Source: Flavobacterium sp. (GTDB lineage Bacteria; Bacteroidota; Bacteroidia; Flavobacteriales; Flavobacteriaceae). Taken from it: a stretch of 64,000 nt of DNA. A model generated the notes under the pieces. It was not told the DNA's origin. It was given only the letters and a program-made list of their open reading frames with translations, and did no database searches. Positions 1 to 7,560 of the stretch are shown here, piece after piece (positions within the stretch are counted from its first letter, which is position 1; every line of letters begins with the position of its first letter). The stretch lies in assembly GCA_014377455.1 (NCBI GenBank), contig JACMPO010000243.1, forward strand, positions 1-64,000, in the 5' to 3' direction. Made by a program: the position numbers and the translations under genes.

Positions 1-110
1 TCGTAGTTGGAACACTCAAAATAGTGTCTGTAACACGAAAATTAACCTCTTTTGAAACTTTAGGTGTTGGTTGCACTTGTATTTCATCGGCAGTACAAGA
101 CACTAAGAGT

Positions 111-404
111 GTAGTTGTGGATACGTTAATAGTACTTGCGGACTCGTTAATAGTACTTGCGGACTCGTTAATAGTACTTGCGGACTCGTTAATAGTACTT
201 GCGGACTTGTTAATAGTACTTGCGGACTTGTTAATAGTACTTGCGGACTCGTTAAAAGTAGTTGCGGACTTGTTAATAGTAGTTGCGGATTTATTAATAG
301 TACTTGCGGATTCATTAATAGTACTTGCGGACTTGTTAATAGTAGTTGCGGACTCTTTAATAGTATTTGCGGATACGTTAAAAGTAGTTGCGGATATGTT
401 AAAA
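111..404. repeat. 21-bp tandem repeat, 14 units
   Basis: Fourteen consecutive 21-bp units follow the consensus GTACTTGCGGACTCGTTAATA. The central units (132-257) are nearly identical and the outer units more diverged. Variation is concentrated at GTAC/GTAG, GACTCG/GACTTG/GATACG and TTAATA/TTAAAA. Because 21 is a multiple of three, a frame stays open through the array on both strands. On the plus strand it reads as a seven-residue repeat (LIVLADS type), open from the left window edge to a stop at 408-410. There is no convincing start, signal peptide or ribosome binding site, and the peptide is almost uniformly hydrophobic. I treat it as a non-coding minisatellite, though the end of a repeat protein starting left of the window cannot be excluded. 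Confidence 0.85.
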
Positions 405-938
405 GTGTAAAAAATGTTAAAATTTAAATTAATTGAAATCGATTTTTAATTTTAAATAAAACAATATTAGTAATTAGTGATATTCACGAAAGTTTGGGAG
501 CTTTTTAATATCATAGTAGCACACACTGATATACATTGAAGCGATATTGTTGATTTTTTGTTTTGTAAATCAGATTGTCAGAAGTTTAAATTTTCTCGGT
601 TATTTTGATGCCAAACAAAACAGAAATATTATGTATAAGATGTTATAATTTCTTTATCGTACCGAGCTTGCGCAAAAGTGTAATTAGTATTATAATTAAA
701 ACATTCAAGGATAGATAATTACTTACAAAACCTTAACAACGGTTCATTAATTATACCAATTGTTGTTTTGCACAAACAAAATTATCATGTTACACTATTT
801 TGCTAGTAAGAAATAAAAAGTAGATTTAAAGTAAAAATGAATTCCTATTGTACTATATTTTAAAAGTATATTTTTTCAAAAATGAAAATTTTACTACATT
901 CTCCCTTTTTGAAAATCAAAAAAAAATCTATAATTAAC
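405..938. other. Gene-free intergenic stretch
   Basis: About 530 bases between the tandem repeat and the terminator of the SDR gene hold no open frame with family character, no tRNA and no strong hairpin. The sequence is very AT-rich. I see nothing in it that can be assigned. Confidence 0.6.
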
Positions 939-974
939 CAAAAAAAACAGCCTCATATTTTATTATGAGACTGC
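939..974 (-). terminator. Intrinsic terminator of the SDR gene
   Basis: An imperfect inverted repeat at 948-973 (CAGCCTCATA / TATGAGACTG arms) is followed on the minus strand by a run of eight T. It lies about 25 bases past the stop of the minus-strand SDR gene. Confidence 0.8.
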
Positions 975-999
975 TTTCGTTGACTGTAAAAAAGAAACA

Positions 1000-1881
1000 T
1001 TATTTGCTTCCCTTGTTTTTTATCATTGCCTCTAATTGATTCCACATTTCTTGCGGAATTTGTTCGAGCATATTAAATTCGCCCGCACCTTGCAACCATT
1101 CGCCACCATCTATGGTTACTACTTCACCATTTATATAACCTGAAAAATCTGACACTAAATACGCTGCTAAATTGGCGAGTTCTTGATGATTTCCAACGCG
1201 TCGCAATGGTACTTTTTTTGTCATATCAAATTTTGATGCTAAATCCCCAGGTAATAATCGTTCCCAAGCACCTTTAGTAGGAAATGGTCCTGGCGCAATT
1301 GCATTCATCCGGATGCCATATTTTGCCCATTCTACTGCTAAACTTCTGGTCATTGCAAGCACACCAGCCTTTGCAGTTGCACTTGGCACCACATATCCTG
1401 AACCTGTCCAAGCATAAGTTGTAACAATATTTAAAACTACAGCCGATTCTTGTTTTTCGTCAATCCAATGTTTTCCAAAAGCAAGAGTACAATTTTTAGA
1501 ACCTTTTAATACAATATCTATAATAGTATCAAATGCATTTGCCGATAAACGTTCGGTAGGTGAAATAAAATTTCCTGCAGCATTATTAAGTAAAACGTCC
1601 ACTTTTCCAAAAGCAGAAATAACGTCATTAAGCATTTTTTCAACTTGGTCGTAGTGTCGAACATCACATTGTAACGCTAAACATTTGCCACTATTTTCCG
1701 AATTCAATTCAGATGCTGTTTTTTGTAGTTTTTCTAAATCTCTTGATGTGATTACTACATTTGCACCAAGTTCTAAAAAATAGCTTGTCATTGCTTTTCC
1801 CAAACCACTACCGCCACCTGTTACCACAATTGTTTTCCCCTTTAAGGCATCGTCACGAAGCATTTTTGCTGAAAAGTCCAT
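1000..1881 (-). CDS. SDR oxidoreductase, 2,4-dienoyl-CoA reductase type
   Basis: This 293-residue short-chain dehydrogenase resembles mitochondrial and peroxisomal NADPH-dependent 2,4-dienoyl-CoA reductases, which remove double bonds at even positions during oxidation of unsaturated fatty acids. The dinucleotide motif TGGGSGLGK lies near residue 21. NNAAGNFISPTERLS follows at about residue 98. The active region YAWTGSGYVVPSATAKAG (about 155-172) matches the dienoyl-CoA reductase pattern rather than the classic SDR YxxxK. The C-terminal NGEVVTIDGGEWL is typical of the superfamily. The ATG start is preceded by an AT-rich stretch. It stands beside a separate oxidoreductase gene on the same strand. 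Substrate is inferred from motif similarity only; another enoyl or ketoacyl substrate is possible. Confidence 0.8.
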   Translation of the reverse strand: MDFSAKMLRDDALKGKTIVVTGGGSGLGKAMTSYFLELGANVVITSRDLEKLQKTASELNSENSGKCLALQCDVRHYDQVEKMLNDVISAFGKVDVLLNNAAGNFISPTERLSANAFDTIIDIVLKGSKNCTLAFGKHWIDEKQESAVVLNIVTTYAWTGSGYVVPSATAKAGVLAMTRSLAVEWAKYGIRMNAIAPGPFPTKGAWERLLPGDLASKFDMTKKVPLRRVGNHQELANLAAYLVSDFSGYINGEVVTIDGGEWLQGAGEFNMLEQIPQEMWNQLEAMIKNKGSK

Positions 1882-1913
1882 ATTTTTTTATTTAATTTTT
1901 TGTAGAATTCTAC

Positions 1914-2882
1914 TTATATCTGATTCATACTTTCAATAATCATATAAGCAACGCGCAATGCTTCCGTCCCATCTTCTAAGGTTACAATTGGAGTGGAATC
2001 ATTATTTATAGCATCAGCAAAACTTTCGAGTTCATCTAAAATAGCATTATTATGGTTTACCTCTGGATTTGCAAAATAAATTTGTTTTCGTTCGCCTTCT
2101 GCATTTTGTAAAATCATGTCAAAATCACCAGGAACTTCTGGCGCTTCTTTCATTTTTACTACTTCACAAACTTTATCTAAATAGTCAACGGAGATGTAGG
2201 CATCCTTTTGAAAAAATCGAGATTTTCTCATATTTTTCATCGAAATTCTACTCGATGTAACATTAGCCACACAACCATTTTCAAATTCAATTCGAGCATT
2301 TGCAATATCGGGAGACTGACTTAAAACCGAAACACCACTTGCATGAACCGCTTTTACTTTGGACTTTACGACACTTAAAATGGCATCTATATCATGTATC
2401 ATCAAATCTAAAACTACAGGAACGTCTGTACCTCGAGGATTAAATTCTGCCAGACGATGGGTTTCAATAAACATAGGGTTTTCAATCATATTTTTAACCG
2501 CTGTGAATGCTGGATTAAACCGCTCTACGTGGCCTACTTGCCCTTTAATATTATATTTTTTCGCTAAATTTATGATTTCTTCTGCTTCGGCAACAGTAGT
2601 CGAAATTGGTTTCTCGATAAAAACATGTTTCCCAGATTTGATTGCTACTTTAGCACATTTGTAATGGGATAATGTTGGCGTTACAATATCGATAACATCT
2701 ACTGCATGAAGTAGTTTGGCAATAGTATCAAATTGTTTATAACCAAATTCAGCTTCAATTTTAGCTCCATTTTCATGATTTTCATCATAAAAACCAACTA
2801 ATTCATATTTTTCAGATTGATTAAGTAATCGTAAATGTATTTTACCAAGATGACCAGCACCTAAAACACCAACTTTTAGCAT
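1914..2882 (-). CDS. Gfo/Idh/MocA family oxidoreductase
   Basis: This 322-residue NAD(P)-dependent oxidoreductase has an N-terminal Rossmann fold opening with KVGVLGAGHLGKIH and the family motif EKPISTT (about residue 89), whose Lys is the usual catalytic residue. The second domain carries DLMIHDIDAI (about residue 158), whose His is conserved for substrate binding in this superfamily. The substrate (a sugar, inositol or similar) cannot be told from sequence. I choose the ATG at 2880-2882 because the longer frame from 2900 would start inside a TAnnTTTG promoter at 2898-2905 and family members begin at the Rossmann strand. It diverges from pcm. Confidence 0.85.
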   Translation of the reverse strand: MLKVGVLGAGHLGKIHLRLLNQSEKYELVGFYDENHENGAKIEAEFGYKQFDTIAKLLHAVDVIDIVTPTLSHYKCAKVAIKSGKHVFIEKPISTTVAEAEEIINLAKKYNIKGQVGHVERFNPAFTAVKNMIENPMFIETHRLAEFNPRGTDVPVVLDLMIHDIDAILSVVKSKVKAVHASGVSVLSQSPDIANARIEFENGCVANVTSSRISMKNMRKSRFFQKDAYISVDYLDKVCEVVKMKEAPEVPGDFDMILQNAEGERKQIYFANPEVNHNNAILDELESFADAINNDSTPIVTLEDGTEALRVAYMIIESMNQI

Positions 2883-2897
2883 AAAATTAAATTTTAT

Positions 2898-2905
2898 CAA
2901 AAGTA
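2898..2905 (-). promoter_or_regulatory. -7 motif for the Gfo/Idh gene
   Basis: TACTTTTG on the minus strand matches the Bacteroidetes -7 consensus TAnnTTTG. It lies 16 bases before the chosen start and helps to decide that start. Confidence 0.5.
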
Positions 2906-2997
2906 CACTTTTTGTTTATAGTTTAAAAATTTTATGAAATTTGAATTTGAATTTTGATAATTTTAATGTTAATTTACTAAATAAATTGCTTACAAAT

Positions 2998-3639
2998 TTG
3001 AAAGATACAAACAAGCATCAAGGATTGCGAAATCAGCTCGCAAAAGTATTGGAGGAAAAGGGAATTTTAGATAAAAATGTATTGGAAGTGATTAAAAAAA
3101 TACCAAGACATTTATTTTTGAATTCAAGTTTTGAAGATTTTGCTTATCAAGATAAAGCGTTCCCAATAGGAGCAGGGCAAACTATTTCACAACCCTACAC
3201 TGTGGCGTTTCAAACCCAATTATTACAAATAAAAAAAGAAGATAAAATACTTGAAATTGGAACTGGAAGTGGTTATCAAACCGCTGTGTTGTACATGCTT
3301 GGAGCAAAAGTTTACTCCATAGAACGACAAAATGAATTATTTAAAGCAACATCGTTATTGTTACCAAAATTAGGCATAAGACCCAAACATTTATCTTTTG
3401 GAGATGGATATAAAGGCTTACCAAATCATGCGCCTTTTGATAGTATAATTGTCACTGCTGGAGCTCCAGTAATACCAAAACCTTTGATGGCTCAACTAAA
3501 AATAGGAGGTAAACTTGTAATTCCGGTGGGAGAAAAAAATCAAATTATGACACTTTTAATTCGCAAAAATGAAACGCAATTTGAAAAACATGAGTTTGGC
3601 GATTTTAAATTTGTACCACTTTTAGAAAATAAAAATTAA
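2998..3639 (+). CDS. pcm: Protein-L-isoaspartate O-methyltransferase
   Basis: This SAM-dependent methyltransferase repairs isoaspartyl damage in aged proteins. The 213-residue form begins LKDTNKHQGLRNQL. Motifs include PIGAGQTISQPYTVA (family signature, about residue 60) and the SAM-binding LEIGTGSGYQTAV (about residue 84), then GDGYKGLPNHAPFDSIIVTA. The frame is open further upstream to a TTG at 2941, but family members start at the MKDT-like position, so I take the TTG at 2998 as start. A TTG start is unusual and suggests weak translation; a start at 2941 remains possible. It diverges from the Gfo/Idh gene and is followed after 28 bases by the cyanophycinase-like gene. Confidence 0.9.
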   Translation: MKDTNKHQGLRNQLAKVLEEKGILDKNVLEVIKKIPRHLFLNSSFEDFAYQDKAFPIGAGQTISQPYTVAFQTQLLQIKKEDKILEIGTGSGYQTAVLYMLGAKVYSIERQNELFKATSLLLPKLGIRPKHLSFGDGYKGLPNHAPFDSIIVTAGAPVIPKPLMAQLKIGGKLVIPVGEKNQIMTLLIRKNETQFEKHEFGDFKFVPLLENKN

Positions 3640-3667
3640 ACAACATTGCAACTGTAAATTATATCTT

Positions 3668-4948
3668 ATGAAAAAAATTATACTCTTAATTTGGTTTCCA
3701 ATAATAGCATTTTCTCAAGGATATACTAGTTATTTTACAGGAAATACAACCAATATTACTACCAATCCAGAATTTGGCGTTTGCATGATGGGTGGTGCAA
3801 CTGAAAATGATAATGCCATGAAATGGTTATTGCAAAAAGCAAATGGTGGTGATGTGGTAGTGCTTCGATCAACAGGAAGTAATGGATATAATGATTATAT
3901 GTATTCCACTCTTGGAATTCCTGTAAATTCTGTCGAAACTATTGTAATTACTTCTGTTGCTGGTGCTACTAATCCTTATGTTTTGAATAAAGTTGCTAAT
4001 GCAGAGATGATATGGTTTGCTGGTGGAAATCAGTACGATTATATATCCTATTTTAAAAACAATGCACTGGAAGATTTAATAAATGCTCATGTAACTACAA
4101 AACATGCACCAATTGGTGGGACAAGTGCTGGAATGGCAATTTTAGGAAATAATTATTTTATGGCTCAAAACGGATCTATAACTTCGGCGCAAGCGCTTGC
4201 AAATCCTTACAATAATTTGGCAACTTTGGGACACAACGATTTTTTGTCAATACCTTTTATGTCAGATGTAATTACAGACACTCATTATGATAATCCCGAT
4301 AGAAAAGGAAGACAAGTTGCGTTCATGGCTCGATTAAAAACTGATTTTGCAATTATCCCCAAAGGAATCGCTTGTAATGAATATGTTGCGGTTTGTATTG
4401 GGAATGACGGATTGGCTCATGTATATGGCGATTATCCAAATTATCAAGAGTTTGCCTATTTTATTCAAACTAACTGTACCAATCTAAATCCAGTAGAAAA
4501 TTGTCAGTCGGGTCAAACTTTGACATGGAATTTTGGTGGCGAAGCACTAAAAGTTTACAAGGTTCCAGGAACTATGAATGGTGCTAATTATTTTGATGTT
4601 ACTAATTGGCAATCGGCAAATGGATCAGGTGGAAGCTGGGAAAACTGGTCGGTCACTAATGGTGTTTTTTCATCGGTTGCTGGCAATGTTCCAAACTGCG
4701 CCTTAGCAAATTCAAAATTCAATCAAGATGCTATTCAGATTTTTCCAAATCCTATCGATGATTTTTTCACAATTACAGGTTTAAATAATGGAAAAGTTAC
4801 TGTTTATGATTCACTGGGAAAAATCGTTTCAATTTCAGAATTTAATTCAAATAATTCTTTTGATTCATCAAATTTAGCTTCCGGAATTTATTTGTTAAAA
4901 ATTGAAAATCAAGATGGAATTGCAACCAAAAAAATCTTAAAAAAATAA
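3668..4948 (+). CDS. Secreted cyanophycinase-like S51 peptidase with T9SS sorting domain
   Basis: This 426-residue protein has an N-terminal signal peptide (MKKIILLIWFPIIAFSQ). Its peptidase S51 / cyanophycinase-type domain covers about residues 30-290. The nucleophile elbow GGTSAGMAILG lies near residue 148, and the strand VCMMGGATENDNAM near residue 38 is also typical. Cyanophycinases split beta-Asp-Arg dipeptide polymer; S51 peptidases split Asp-X bonds. The last 75 residues (from IQIFPNPIDD to a Lys-rich end) form a type A sorting domain of the type IX secretion system, so the protein should be exported to the surface or released, with the tail removed. A linker with Cys pairs separates the domains. 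The real substrate is not shown by sequence. Confidence 0.85.
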   Translation: MKKIILLIWFPIIAFSQGYTSYFTGNTTNITTNPEFGVCMMGGATENDNAMKWLLQKANGGDVVVLRSTGSNGYNDYMYSTLGIPVNSVETIVITSVAGATNPYVLNKVANAEMIWFAGGNQYDYISYFKNNALEDLINAHVTTKHAPIGGTSAGMAILGNNYFMAQNGSITSAQALANPYNNLATLGHNDFLSIPFMSDVITDTHYDNPDRKGRQVAFMARLKTDFAIIPKGIACNEYVAVCIGNDGLAHVYGDYPNYQEFAYFIQTNCTNLNPVENCQSGQTLTWNFGGEALKVYKVPGTMNGANYFDVTNWQSANGSGGSWENWSVTNGVFSSVAGNVPNCALANSKFNQDAIQIFPNPIDDFFTITGLNNGKVTVYDSLGKIVSISEFNSNNSFDSSNLASGIYLLKIENQDGIATKKILKK

Positions 4949-5338
4949 TTATAAGTTTGATAATTTATTTTTGAGAACTTCAATTTCATCAAGAATATTC
5001 GCTAATTTAGTTTCTTTAATAACGTCATTTGTAAGGTTTATGCCTTTTTCAGATAGTATTTCTGAAATAGCTTGAATTAAATGAGTATCAAAATCAAAGT
5101 TTGCATTAAGTAATTCTTTGTAACGTGCAATTTTTAGTTTTGACAGTTCGATTTCTAAAATTGTAGATAAGTTTTCAATTTGAATTTCAGTAGGAATTCG
5201 TTTTCCATTTTCAAATTTATTAATCAGTGCAGGATCAATTCCAGCCATTATTGATAATTCTCTGGTTGTTAAACCTTTGCTTTCTCTGGCGCTTTTAAGA
5301 ATGTTTTTCAAAAAAGTTAATTTGATGAATCCAGCCAT
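4949..5338 (-). CDS. XRE-family helix-turn-helix protein
   Basis: This 129-residue protein has an N-terminal Cro/C1-type HTH. The segment LKSARESKGLTTRELSIMAGI..ALINKFENGKRIPT covers about residues 13-50, including the recognition helix. A C-terminal helical part (about 65-129) may mediate dimerisation. It begins inside the last 22 bases of the esterase gene, so the two are translationally coupled at the 3' end of the BatA operon. Its stop directly abuts that of the convergent cyanophycinase-like gene. Target genes are unknown. Confidence 0.8.
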   Translation of the reverse strand: MAGFIKLTFLKNILKSARESKGLTTRELSIMAGIDPALINKFENGKRIPTEIQIENLSTILEIELSKLKIARYKELLNANFDFDTHLIQAISEILSEKGINLTNDVIKETKLANILDEIEVLKNKLSNL

Positions 5339-5961
5339 TTTTTAAAATCAAAGAAATTTTGAGGTGAAATTCCATGACCCATTGGATATTCTTGGTAAAT
5401 AATTTCTATGCCCAACTTAGATAAAGTAGGTTGTGCTTTTCGTGCCCATTTTACTGGTACAACTTCATCTACAGATCCATGAGAAGCAAAAATTTTAAGA
5501 TTTGAAAAATCATTATTCTGATAATTCTCTGTTGCAATTTTATCATTAAAATAGCCACTCATAGCAACAATACGCTTTACTTTTTCAGGATAGGAAACTC
5601 CCACAGCATAACTTAAAATACAACCTTGGCTAAACCCAATTAGTGTAACATCTTGCTTGTTGATAGGATATTTTACAACTATTTCGTCAATAAAATTAGC
5701 AATCAAATCTCGGGAAGTTTGTGCCTGTGGAATATCGGAAAATTTATTTTCGTCTGCATCAAAATTTATGGAATACCACGCATAGCTTTTATATTGTAAA
5801 TCAAATGGAGCTCGAACAGAAATTACATAATAATTTTCGGGCAACTCAGTAGCAAACGAAAATAAATCGGCTTCATTGCTCCCGTAACCATGCAATAAAA
5901 GTAACAACGGATTTTTATCGAGTTTTACTTTTGGCTCTCGAACTAAATAAAATAGACTCAT
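5317..5961 (-). CDS. Alpha/beta-hydrolase, carboxylesterase/phospholipase type
   Basis: This 214-residue protein belongs to the phospholipase/carboxylesterase branch of alpha/beta-hydrolases. The oxyanion-hole segment LLLLHGYGSNEADLF lies near residue 20. The nucleophile elbow is GFSQGC (Ser near residue 111), the acid is probably Asp in HGSVDEVVP, and the catalytic His is in YPMGHGISPQ near the C terminus. There is no signal peptide, so it is cytoplasmic. It likely cleaves short acyl esters; no substrate can be named. It lies 12 bases from the DUF4870-like gene and overlaps the HTH gene, consistent with one transcript. Confidence 0.85.
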   Translation of the reverse strand: MSLFYLVREPKVKLDKNPLLLLLHGYGSNEADLFSFATELPENYYVISVRAPFDLQYKSYAWYSINFDADENKFSDIPQAQTSRDLIANFIDEIVVKYPINKQDVTLIGFSQGCILSYAVGVSYPEKVKRIVAMSGYFNDKIATENYQNNDFSNLKIFASHGSVDEVVPVKWARKAQPTLSKLGIEIIYQEYPMGHGISPQNFFDFKKWLDSSN

Positions 5962-5973
5962 TTTAATGTTTTT

Positions 5974-6300
5974 TTAAATACTTTTAAACCAGTTTTGATA
6001 TAGTTTTCCAACTAACGGAAGTGGTGTAATTTCGCCTTTAGCAGCAGTAAATATTCCATAAATTGTTAAAACCGAAATAAAAATCCACATCGGTGCGGCA
6101 ATCATGATACTTTCAAAATAACTAATCGAAACCCCTAGTATAATAAATGTTACTGTCAATCCTAATCCTTGACGGATGTGAAAACTAGCAAACGGATTTT
6201 TCTTTTCTGAATTCATTGAAACTGCAATTAATACTCCAACAATTAAGATATAACTCGTAATCGCAATCGATTTTCCTTGATTTATAATTTCCTTATCCAT
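5974..6300 (-). CDS. Small DUF4870/Tic20-like membrane protein
   Basis: This 108-residue protein has about three hydrophobic segments (residues 14-28, 47-63 and 70-86). The motif NPFASFHIRQGLGL near residue 36 is the hallmark of DUF4870/Tic20-like small membrane proteins. The function of the family is not established. Its start overlaps the stop of the dihydroorotase-like gene by one base, which places it firmly in the same operon. Confidence 0.8.
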   Translation of the reverse strand: MDKEIINQGKSIAITSYILIVGVLIAVSMNSEKKNPFASFHIRQGLGLTVTFIILGVSISYFESIMIAAPMWIFISVLTIYGIFTAAKGEITPLPLVGKLYQNWFKSI

Positions 6301-7553
6301 TAATTTAGAATTAATTTTCCATTATTGTAAATTCCAATTGCTTTCCCTTTCATTTTTGCTCCTAAAAAAGCGCTGTTTTTTGATTTTGATACTATGTTTT
6401 CTGATGTGAAATTCCATTCAGAATCTGTTGTAAATAAAGTAATATTGGCTTTTTTACCTATATTTATTTCTGATGATTCTATGTTAAATAATGTTCTGCC
6501 TAAAGTTAGTTTTTCAATAACTATTTCAAGTGGTAAAACTCCAAGTAACGCTCCAAACGCACTTTCAAGACCAATAGTTCCATAATTTGCCAAATCAAAT
6601 TCCATTTTTTTATGTTCAATATCTAGCGGATTGTGATCTGAAGTTATAATATCAATAGTATTGTTTAACACTCCATCTATCAGTGCTTTTCTGTTAAAAT
6701 CATTTTGCAATGGCGGTAAAACTTTGTAGCGTGTGTCAAACTCAGAAAGTTTTTCGTCTGTAAAAACCAAATTATGTACGGCAACACTACAGCTAACATT
6801 CAAACCTTTCGATTTTGCTTCTTTAATTAAATTTAATGATTTAGCTGATGATATAGTAGGAATATGAAGTTTTCCACCAGTATATTCCAGTAAAAATAAA
6901 TTTCGAGCTACAATTAATTCTTCTGCAAGAGTAGGAATTCCTTTTAAACCCATTTGTGTAGAAACAATTCCTTCGTTTGCAACTCCCGATCCTTTAATTT
7001 TTTCATCTTGACAAAAAGCAATTAACAATCCGTTGAAATCTTGTACATATTGCAAACCAATTTTTAATAAGTTGGCATTGGAACAATTTTTTTGATAATC
7101 TCCAAAAGCTATTGCACCAGCATTTTTCATGTCAAATAATTCTGCTAAATCTGTTCCTTCACTGTTTTTAGTAAAAGCACCAATCGGAAATAAATCAGTA
7201 GCTTGATTTTTTGCTTTTTGTTTTACAAAGTGAATTTGCGATTGATTATCAATAATAGGAAAGGAATTGGGTTGCAGTGCAATTCCTGTAAATCCGCTTT
7301 TGGATGCAACTTCCAATCCTTGTAAAATGGTTTCGCGTTCTTCAAATCCGGGTTCACCAAATGAAACACTGGTATCAAACCAACCTTGTGAAATATGTAA
7401 ATTTGGAATTTTTATTTCTTTATATTCGTCAGATAAGGCACAATTTTTTCCTATTTCTTCGATGACGGTTCCATTTATTTTCACATCGCATATTTGATTG
7501 TGAAATGGACTTTTTGCATCTATAATTTTAGCTTCTTTGATTATTATTTTCAT
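6300..7553 (-). CDS. Dihydroorotase-like protein, metal ligands missing
   Basis: This 417-residue amidohydrolase-fold protein aligns along its length with class I dihydroorotases (PyrC, pyrimidine synthesis). Recognisable are FGEPGFEERETI, GAFTKNSEGTDLAELFDMKNAGA, KVLPPLQNDFNRKALI and TSDHNP. The residues that bind the binuclear metal site are largely absent. The DxHxH motif reads DTSVS, the usual HxED His is Phe in FCQDE, the LHIxH strand reads LHIPTIS, and DHAPH reads DHNPL. It is therefore probably a non-catalytic homologue, perhaps structural, like the inactive PyrC forms that assemble with aspartate transcarbamoylase in some bacteria. I choose the ATG at 7551-7553; the extra 13 residues upstream match nothing and overlap batA. 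Confidence 0.8.
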   Translation of the reverse strand: MKIIIKEAKIIDAKSPFHNQICDVKINGTVIEEIGKNCALSDEYKEIKIPNLHISQGWFDTSVSFGEPGFEERETILQGLEVASKSGFTGIALQPNSFPIIDNQSQIHFVKQKAKNQATDLFPIGAFTKNSEGTDLAELFDMKNAGAIAFGDYQKNCSNANLLKIGLQYVQDFNGLLIAFCQDEKIKGSGVANEGIVSTQMGLKGIPTLAEELIVARNLFLLEYTGGKLHIPTISSAKSLNLIKEAKSKGLNVSCSVAVHNLVFTDEKLSEFDTRYKVLPPLQNDFNRKALIDGVLNNTIDIITSDHNPLDIEHKKMEFDLANYGTIGLESAFGALLGVLPLEIVIEKLTLGRTLFNIESSEINIGKKANITLFTTDSEWNFTSENIVSKSKNSAFLGAKMKGKAIGIYNNGKLILN

Positions 7554-7560
7554 GATAAAA

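Noticed and set aside
103-315. Pro/Leu-rich repeat protein on the minus strand
   Set aside because: Same 21-base effect in another frame; no signals for expression.
111-404. CRISPR array
   Set aside because: The repeats are directly adjacent with no spacers between them, and no cas genes are present.
24-410. Repeat-containing protein on the plus strand
   Set aside because: The frame is open only because the unit is 21 bases. There is no good start or ribosome binding site, and the product would be nearly uniformly hydrophobic. Left open only as a partial from outside the window.
2941-2997. Longer N-terminus of pcm
   Set aside because: The added residues are low-complexity Asn/Leu/Phe, and homologues start at the LKDTNKHQG position.
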